From assembly GCA_022494885.1 (NCBI GenBank), contig JAGVSM010002634.1:62001-126000 (forward strand): a DNA stretch of 64,000 nt. Direction: 5' to 3'. Source of the stretch: Micrasema longulum. Its lineage: Eukaryota; Arthropoda; Insecta; Trichoptera; Brachycentridae. Positions 57,721-64,000 of the stretch are shown piece after piece. A program made the translations under genes and the position numbers. A model generated the notes under the pieces. The model did no database searches. It saw nothing but the letters and a program-made list of their open reading frames with translations, and was not told the origin of the DNA. Position 1 is the stretch's first letter. The number at the start of each line of letters is the position of its first letter.

Positions 57721-58239
57721 AAATTAGGATAGCCTTTAATAATATGAAAACAGTTTTGCAATCGTTGATTATAAATTTATATTGTGCACTGGTTCTTCTG
57801 TCACAATAATATATTATTATATATGATTCATTCGCTATGGTTATTTGAGCATATTATTTGAGGTATTGTAAATCAGGTTGCAGATTCATACAACAGTGGA
57901 TGTAAATATAATTTATTTATCTAAATATAGTGCATCATAAACACAACGATTTATTTTAATAATATGGTAGTTAGTTTTTCACAGAAAATAATATGATATT
58001 TTAAAGAATCGTCCAATTTAACATACATAATTTAACTGTCAGACTAATTTTGACATGACATGTAAGTGAATTTAAAATTGAAGGTAATTTAATAAAAATA
58101 ACGAAAACTACCTCAGAATTAAATTTATTTATCTATCCTCACTCAGTGGTACCTAGGGCACTGGATTAGTACTCCAATTGCAGCATATCTGAACTTTTTT
58201 TTTTGTTATCAGTTTAACGCTTCAGTGTTGGTATTCTAA

Positions 58240-58990
58240 ATTTTGAATCATTGAACAACCTTGGAATAACGCAATTTAATATTCGCTCTCCGAAGTAATT
58301 TGTAATTCGAGAAACAATCAAGGAGCCCTTAGTTTATAATCTAGTGTTATTGGAAACTCTTTTTTATATTCCGGATCAACAAAGTGATCTACAATCAATT
58401 TGTAGTCACAAAGTTAGTTTACCGGTAGAACATTACAAAATTTAAAATATACACCTTCGTCCATATGTTTTGTCTTACGGATTATGCTATCTGGTACAAT
58501 CCCCTTAAACAGTCTCATCTGAATATCATAAATTTTACCCAGATGAGACTAAAAGGTGAGACCCCAGACACGCACTCCGTAAGATATAATTGATTCAATG
58601 AGCGAGGTGTATATGTAGCTTAACGTTTTGATAGGTAGTATGCTTTTGATTTCATAAATGACCTTAAGTCAGTACCTTAATATGACACAGATTCCATCAA
58701 TATGAACACCCCAACTAAATTTAGAATCAATAATTAATCCAAAATACTTATGATTATTTATAACATCTATAAAAGGACAATTACATTTATATGATTCTAT
58801 AATTGAATTTGAATGTAGGAAAAAAATTATATGAGCTTCTATTTCTATTTCAAATTCACATTTAGTGATATATGGCGAATGGTGAGGATACATAAACAAT
58901 TTTAGATTTTTTACGAAGCCATAGTCATGCGCCCATTTAATGAGATTTGAAAGATCTTTTTTTTTGGGCAGTTTTTTTATATTTAAATGT
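58240..58990 (-). mobile_element. LINE family C, antisense reverse-transcriptase fragment (copy 2)
   Basis: The antisense reading runs KDLSNLIKWAHDYGFVKN, then INNHKYFGLIIDSKFSWGVH, then YTSLIESIISYGVRVWG and KIYDIQMRLFKGIVPDSI. This is the RT motif E/thumb region in the expected order. Stops and frameshifts show decay. It lies in aminopeptidase intron 1, opposite in orientation to the gene. Confidence 0.75.
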
Positions 58991-60024
58991 CTTATTCCAT
59001 AATTTGTTTATGTCATAAGTATATGCATTAAAGAATAAAGGGCATAGGTGAGAAATTTGCGAAATTCATGGCATTGGTTAAATGTATTTAAAAACGTCGT
59101 AATAAAATGGAAGCACTTTAAAAAAAAAAATACACTTACAGTTGCGTTTCCATGATAAGTGTATGGACTCCTCATACTTTTAAATTACACTTTACTAACT
59201 TTTATTGTACTTTATAAAGACTGGCCATTTTGATTGCTTTCTCAAAGCAAGTCAGAGAAATAAGTGACAGCTCGCGGTTTTCGCATACTTTAGTGTTGCC
59301 AGACATAAATTTAATTTCCTCAATTAAAATTTAGGCATAGTACCTACTTCTTTTTAGTAACATGACAAGACTTATATTCCTTAAAATATAGTTTGATTAG
59401 AATGACAGTTGTCAACAAATGTGACGACATAACTCTGTAGTAACGTCTAAGGAGTGATTTATATTGCCACACGAAAAATCATTCGTATTCGGTACTAGTG
59501 TGTCAATTTATTTTTTTAATACAATGCTTGACATATAAATCAATATAAATATATAAAATCAGCTTTAAAACTAAAATAAACTAATTATTAACGACGTTCT
59601 TACAAGGTTATACCATTTTGCAAAAACGTTAGAGATGAGAAAATTGGTCAATGTAAATTGATCGAACAAAAAAAATAATTCGCGTGATGTTGTTCATGAA
59701 AAAAAGTACAAATGTTTTATTTTTTTCTTGAATAATTGTCTTAAACACACTATAATAGGCTTGTTTTTGCGTTTTTATATCCATTTTCTGAAACAGAGTT
59801 TCATGTTTGCATGAAAAAACTGATAAAATCGATTTGATCAGTGATCAGTAATTTCCCATTACTATTGATATTAGTTTGACAGCTGTAATTTTATTCAAGC
59901 TATCTTTTAAGGACTTTAGGATCATTTTACCATTTTATATCGGATAATCAAGATAATCTGCATTTCGTATACCAATGTAGCATCAGGTGCCAATAACAAC
60001 AAAATAATTATTGCTTTTTTTCAG

Positions 60025-60299
60025 CTCGAAGTCATCAAAGAGACTAAAGCCATCACTCTCCACTCCCTAGATCTTGAAATAGACGAGAGCTCCATCAAGC
60101 TTCTGAATGGCAAGGAGGCTGTGCCAGTTGTGAACGTCACTCGTGATAAGGCCGTGGACTTCCTGACTTTACAGGCTGGAGACGTCCTGAAGTCAGGGAA
60201 GGAATATGAGCTGGTCATCTCATTCAGTGGAATCCTACTAGAGTCGCTAGTTGGATTCTACAGGAGCAGCTACAAAAATAGTGAAACTGGAGAGAAAGT
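60025..60299 (+). CDS. Aminopeptidase N, second coding exon
   Basis: The acceptor is TTGCTTTTTTTCAG (ends 60024) and the donor is GTAAGA at 60300. The exon continues exon 1 in phase 0 and ends after two bases of a Val codon. It encodes residues 57-147 plus the split V148. This is the beta-rich N-terminal domain, including LEVIKETKAITLHSLDLEID, a sequon at N93 (NVT), and the M1 signature LVGFYRSSY at about residues 131-139. That motif precedes the substrate-binding region in all insect aminopeptidase N proteins. Codon use is much more GC-rich than the surrounding introns. A short antisense ORF over the same bases is a shadow. A truncated LINE begins about 50 bp after the donor. Confidence 0.95.
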
Positions 60300-60346
60300 G
60301 TAAGAAAAAATAAACTATTTTGTTAAATGTTATTAAAAATTTGTAT

Positions 60347-60915
60347 ATTCAATTCAATTAAATTTTTTTTGTTGAATAATACGTATATTACAAACTAATA
60401 TTTAAGACGTACATATTATAAAAGGAAAAAAAATACATAAAGAGACTTGTCAAAATAGTATGAGAATCCTGCTCCGGAAAACCCCTTCGGATACATAGAA
60501 CAGATTAACATCAAGAGCAATGTTGTTTAGCATAGCGGTAGCCTTTTCTAGAGGCATAACCATCAGCAGGTTGGTCCTATTTATCGGAATATGAAACAAT
60601 CTATGCTGACGCTGTCTTAGGTAACTATCAGGAACATTCAAACCAATGCTCATCATAATCTCGGGATTATCGATCGTACCATGCAACAATCTATAAAAAT
60701 CTGTAGTCAAATACACATTCCTTCTAGTATCTAAACTATTGTAGCCAAGCATACCCTGGAGAAACTCGGTCGGGTAGAGCCAAGGATAACACCCGGACTC
60801 TCTAATGTAGAGATATCTCAGAAACTTCTTTTGGATTTTCTCTATCATAAGAGAGTACTTCAGTTCATGTGGCTTCTAAATCATCGAGACACTCTCGAGT
60901 CTTATTCGCACCAAA
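60347..60915 (-). mobile_element. LINE family E (copy 3) beside the exon 2 donor
   Basis: The antisense ORF 60848-60450 reads MIEKIQKKFLRYLYIRESGC, YPWLYPTEFLQGMLGYNSLD, YLRQRQHRLFHIPINRTNLL and GVFRSRILILF. Upstream in frame is KPHELKYSL, the 'W-x-P-H-x-x-x-x-x-x-IE' motif region of LINEs. It is 5' truncated near 60915. Its 3' end lies about 47 bp from the aminopeptidase exon 2 splice donor. Confidence 0.8.
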
Positions 60916-60948
60916 GAGCTGTAAAGAGTTCTCAGTTCGCGGGTATTT

Positions 60949-61190
60949 TCAAAAACCCTGACAGTACGCAGAACAAATCCTAACTAATTTTTCTATGTCT
61001 ACTAGTCTCTTCGTCAGGACACCAATTAAACCAATATGTAAAACCCACTTTGAACCTTCATCATAGTTGTTGCACAAAAATATAAAACCAACACGACATG
61101 CATTATAATAAGCAACCCTTTCATGAACTATTAGGGTATGAAAATATTTTAGGGATTGGAAGAAATAGTTGAAAAAAGAGGAGTTCAATT
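60949..61190 (-). mobile_element. Penelope-like leader fragment with hammerhead relic
   Basis: The reverse strand shares TGGGTTTTACATATTGGTTT-type sequence with + strand 61340-61380, and the same TATATTTTTGTGCAAC stretch occurs antisense at 25.45 kb and related sequence at 37.35 kb. Around 61023-60993 it reads GTCCTGACGAAGAGAC then TAGTAGACATAG, a hammerhead-like motif that has lost its central part. Assignment to the Penelope leader is inferred from the ribozyme motif and the repeated context. Confidence 0.45.
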
Positions 61191-61375
61191 GGTTTAGGCT
61201 GACTATTACAATGAAACATCGTACAATGGGCTATATTGAAAGGTTGTTTGATTATTGATCAAAGTAACATTATTTTTTAAAGTTTTCCTATTGTGAAATA
61301 TTTCCATATTATTTCCTTTTATTTCTTTCCATATTATTTACTATTTGTAGTGGGTTTTGCATATTGGTTTCATTG

Positions 61376-61419
61376 ATGTCCTGAGGAAGAGATAGGTACG
61401 TCTCGAAAGCGGTAGATAT
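61376..61419 (+). ncRNA. Hammerhead-ribozyme-like motif, 61.4 kb
   Basis: The core CTGAGGA (61381-61387) fits CUGANGA. One extra A follows, then stem II GAGA...TCTC with an inner T-G pair, GAAA (61405-61408), and a short stem III GC/GG closed by A-U and ending GGTA (triplet GUA). Stem I is ATGTC (61376-61380) with GATAT (61415-61419), five pairs including one G-U. One stem III pair is a G-G mismatch. Confidence 0.5.
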
Positions 61420-61439
61420 AGAAAAGTATGTTAGTGGTT

Positions 61440-62654
61440 ATATACAAAAATTGAATAACAATTAGTAAAACTTTTGGCTACAAAGTTAATGCTTTAAATA
61501 TTATAAACTATTTTGTATTTTGATGAAGGAAGTTCAATGCAACGGAAAATTAGATATAAATAATGTTTTCGTACATGCGGTAAAAATTAGACCATTTAAT
61601 TGTACGGCGAAGTTTCCGAAAACGTATGAAAAAATTTTTAAAAATGGTTTTAATAAAAATGAACTACGTCACATTTTTTAAAGAATCAACCATTCAATTT
61701 CGGCGTTGATGTGTTGTGATAGATATCCTATTTTCGCCAGCCATTTTTTTCAACGTTTTGTGTATTTTTATGTGCTACTGGGCTCTACTTTTAAATGTCA
61801 GCAGCGACAAGAACTTGTGACGTCGCGGGCAGAGTAATTTCGAAAGTACAAAACATTAAAAATCATAGCGATGACAATACGATACATGAAAACAAAGGAA
61901 AGTTTTTTATTTGCTTTGCTTCGATGGGTCAATAATACAAAATCGCTTATGTTGAGAAGAGGAGAAAAAATCTTTTTTTTTCATTTTTGCCACACAGGCC
62001 ATGCCATGCCTTAATGGGTTTTTTTTTTGTGTTAATGTCATAGTTTTTTTTTGCATTTGTAACTCATGTAAACCTATTGAAAATGCAAAGAAAAAATAAT
62101 AATAAAAAAAAAACACATGTAATCTATACAACCTAACGCCGACCCTCGCATATGTTTAAAGTGATGTTAAGTACATTTTAGAAAAGGTAGTCTCGCCGTA
62201 TTGTTGAATACTAATTTCCTTCGTATTTGTATTGAAACCCATATTTTTTATTACTTCAATACCCGAATAAGAAATAAAGGTGCTAGTATTTATAAACTTT
62301 CAATTCACTGTTCATTCACTTTACATTACAACATAAATATTGTCATAGATGCTAATTTTTCATCTGAGATGTAAGACATTACCGTAATAAATATTTATGG
62401 TTTAATAACATCCTTTCTATGGTGTACACACTAGATTCTATGCTTGTATGTAAATTATAATGATGAATAATTTATTCATCAGCCTTACATAGAAAGTTGC
62501 ATAAGAAAAAAAAACTAATTCATCATTGAAATGGGAACATGCAGCTAGTGAAATAAAATTGTAATATTTTAGCATAAACATAAAAGAAAGCTTGCAGAGA
62601 AAATATTTAATGTCAATGAACGGTATTGATGTATTTTACTCTGGTTTTTATCTT
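61440..62654. other. Intron 2, nothing recognised
   Basis: AT-rich intronic DNA. The ORF at 61907-62131 is low complexity and not credible. Confidence 0.55.
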
Positions 62655-62750
62655 GGCACTCTATTTGTTGCGTATTTTGATTATCTGTTACATGAAGGAA
62701 AGGTGATCAGTCCTACGCTACAGGTAATAACATCGCATTGTATAGCCACC
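62655..62750 (-). mobile_element. SINE family 1 fragment in intron 2
   Basis: TTGCGTATTTTGATTATCTG, TTACATGAAGGAAAGGTGAT and CAGTCCTACGCTACAGGTA match the middle of the body in reverse. Confidence 0.55.
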
Positions 62751-62779
62751 TTTTAAATCAATATTTTATAACGAAATAA

Positions 62780-63830
62780 GGCATAAAAAAATCGTAGTGG
62801 TAATTCAATATACCATCTCCAGTGATTCAAATATAAATAAATTCTTCACTTAACAGTAATTCAATTTAAAAAATAAAATAATTAGGTATCAGACTTCTAT
62901 AAATTTTTCTTTAAACAGTATTTCGAATATAATTAGACTCTTCGCCAAGCCTTAATTCAAATATGTTTGTTTAACGATATTCTATAAATGCATTTTTTCT
63001 TAACTGTAACTCTATTTTTTTTTCCTAACAGTAATTATTTTGATGAAAGTAGGTTGAATGCTGTCGAAATGCGATCCCTCAGGCGAATGTGTGGTAAAAC
63101 GATGTATGATAGGTGCACAAATGTCGAGATCCGTGAAGTGTGTAAGGCTGAGACATGCATTATTGACAGAATCAAGAAAGGGGTGCTGCGTTGGTTTGGA
63201 CATGTAGAGCGAATGGACAGCGAAGAACGACTAAAACGATCTACGATGCAAATGTTGATGGATGTAGAAAACGAGGAAGACCGAGAATGATATGGCACGA
63301 TCAAGTCCATCAAATACTTGAAGATGGACATGTCAAAAGTAGGAATAATCGGCGTGCGTGCATGAGAAGATGTATGAATGTAGAGGAAGCGAGGTCTGTA
63401 TGCCAAGATAGAGTTTTATGGCATTCTATCCTCTCTGCCTACCCCTACGGGGAAACGGCGTGATAGTTTGTTGTTGTTGTTGTGTGTAATTATTTTTTCC
63501 TTGGCCGAAACTTCAACGTATTTTTTTCTTAAAACTATTTTTTTTTCCTGACCGAAACTTGAGTTTATTTTTTTTAAGAGTATTTATTTTTTTCTTGACG
63601 AAAACTCTAATGTATTTTTTTCTAACTGTAATTATTTCTTTTTTGACAGGATTTCTAATTTTTTTTTTCTTTGACAGAATTTTTTTTTTTTAAAGAATTT
63701 TTTTTGGCATAACTTTTTCTTTTTCTTCTTGTCAGAGATTCCAAAGTATTTTTTTTGACACGTTTTATTTTCTCTACAGAAATGCTAATAAATTATTTTT
63801 TGACATTAATTAAAATACAATTTTATTTTC
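62780..63830 (+). repeat. Degenerate T-rich tandem array in intron 2
   Basis: Successive variants of TGACAGAAATTCTAATGTAT followed by T-runs (GACCGAAACTTGAGTT, GACGAAAACTCTAATG, GACAGGATTTCTAAT, GACAGAATTT), spaced at about 30-50 bp. The RTE-like insertion 63042-63485 falls in it. Confidence 0.5.
63042..63485 (+). mobile_element. 5'-truncated RTE-like non-LTR retrotransposon with 11-bp target duplication
   Basis: It encodes the C-terminal tail of the reverse-transcriptase polyprotein, from DESRLNAVEMRSLRRMCGKT through LRWFGHVERMDSE and RNNRRACMRRCMN to SAYPYGETA and a stop. A one-base indel near 63230 splits the ORF into two frames, so it is dead. The 3' end has the family's conserved CCCCTACGGGGAAACGGCG hairpin and TGAT, then a (TTG)n tail. 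GTAATTATTTT occurs at 63031-63041 and again at 63486-63496, the duplication expected from target-primed reverse transcription. It sits in the aminopeptidase intron in the sense direction. Confidence 0.88.
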
Positions 63831-63832
63831 AG

Positions 63833-63988
63833 ATGGTTGGCGACTACTCAATTCGAAGCAACGGACGCTCGTCGAGCGTTCCCTTGCTTCGACGAACCAG
63901 CCATGAAAGCCACATTCACGGTCACCCTTGGGAGAAAAGAAGAACTCACTGCGATTAGTAATATGCCGCTTCAGGAGACCAAACCCAT
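63833..63988 (+). CDS. Aminopeptidase N, third coding exon (gene continues past the window)
   Basis: The acceptor TTTTATTTTCAG ends at 63832 and the donor GTAAGT is at 63989. The first base completes V148, and the exon ends with the first two bases of residue 200. It encodes W149 to P199 and carries the family's most recognisable N-terminal motif, [20 protein letters not shown], followed by KATF (about 154-176), then the SNMP turn at about 190-193. GAMEN, HEXXH-(18)-E, the C-terminal domain and any GPI-anchor signal are outside the window. The three exons join without frameshift or stop over 599 nt, so the gene looks functional. Confidence 0.95.
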
Positions 63989-64000
63989 GTAAGTTTCATG

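Larger units (their letters stand above)
53827..60024 (+). other. Aminopeptidase intron 1 (6.2 kb), filled with transposons
   Basis: Bounded by GTAAGA and CAG. From left to right it holds a full hAT-like element (53846-54645), plain AT-rich DNA, the right part of a CAGKGGCG-type element (about 55090-56075) interrupted by foldback-like repeats, a hammerhead-like motif (56510-56553), more foldback repeats (56640-57365), a decayed GIY-YIG fragment (57400-57720) and an antisense LINE reverse transcriptase (58240-58990). The interval 59000-60010 shows nothing recognisable. A pyrimidine tract precedes the acceptor. Confidence 0.85.
60300..63832 (+). other. Aminopeptidase intron 2 (3.5 kb)
   Basis: Bounded by GTAAGA and CAG. 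It contains an antisense truncated LINE (60347-60915), Penelope-like leader fragments in inverted orientation with hammerhead-like motifs (60949-61440), about 1.2 kb with nothing recognisable (61440-62640), a SINE fragment (62655-62750), a degenerate T-rich tandem array (62780-63830) and an RTE-like insertion inside that array (63042-63485). Confidence 0.85.

Overview
The window is AT-rich, repeat-dense insect DNA. It is most probably lepidopteran: an insect-type M1 aminopeptidase with long introns, many truncated non-LTR retrotransposons, tRNA-derived SINEs and small DNA transposons. The order is inferred from this combination, not proved. No tRNA, rRNA, CRISPR array or bacterial-type operon was found; the tRNA-like stretches all belong to SINEs.

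One host gene is convincing. An aminopeptidase N (M1 zinc metallopeptidase) starts at 53659 on the + strand and runs off the right edge. Three coding exons (53659-53826, 60025-60299, 63833-63988) join in frame, with GTAAG-type donors and pyrimidine-rich AG acceptors. They encode a signal peptide and the N-terminal domain. The catalytic GAMEN and HEXXH motifs lie beyond the window.

Everything left of 53.6 kb, and most of introns 1 and 2, is transposon debris. Families recognised: (1) an RTE-like non-LTR element with a conserved 3' end and short tandem-repeat tails (2.0, 4.7, 12.4, 14.2, 40.9, 46.1 and 63.0 kb); (2) several other LINE families seen as C-terminal reverse-transcriptase ends (0.8, 13.5, 20.6, 21.4, 24.1, 31.6, 33.1, 34.5, 35.8, 48.0, 49.5, 58.2 and 60.4 kb); (3) Penelope-like elements with an RT motif and a GIY-YIG domain (37.5, 39 and 57.4 kb); (4) two tRNA-derived SINE families, one nested in the other at 33.8 kb; (5) a hAT-like nonautonomous family with perfect 8-bp target duplications (11.1 and 53.8 kb, plus fragments); (6) a TTAA-flanked nonautonomous family (5.8, 8.0 and 47.6 kb); (7) a family with CAGKGGCG-type ends (19.5, 45.1 and 55.1 kb); (8) an unclassified, internally inverting foldback-like family with about a dozen copies; (9) a BEL/Pao fragment (42.9 kb); (10) palindromic MITE-like hairpins (1.7 and 51.5 kb).

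The most interesting signal is a scattered set of hammerhead-ribozyme-like motifs (25.8, 27.3, 28.1, 39.0, 44.5, 56.5, 61.0 and 61.4 kb). They combine a CUGANGA-like core, a stem II, a GAAA and a short loopless stem III ending in GUC, GUA or CUA. One follows a Penelope-like GIY-YIG ORF. Another lies inside a 193-bp insertion flanked by a perfect 13-bp direct duplication. Hammerheads are known from Penelope-like elements, but the short insert, the extra base after the core and the number of families in one locus deserve a check.
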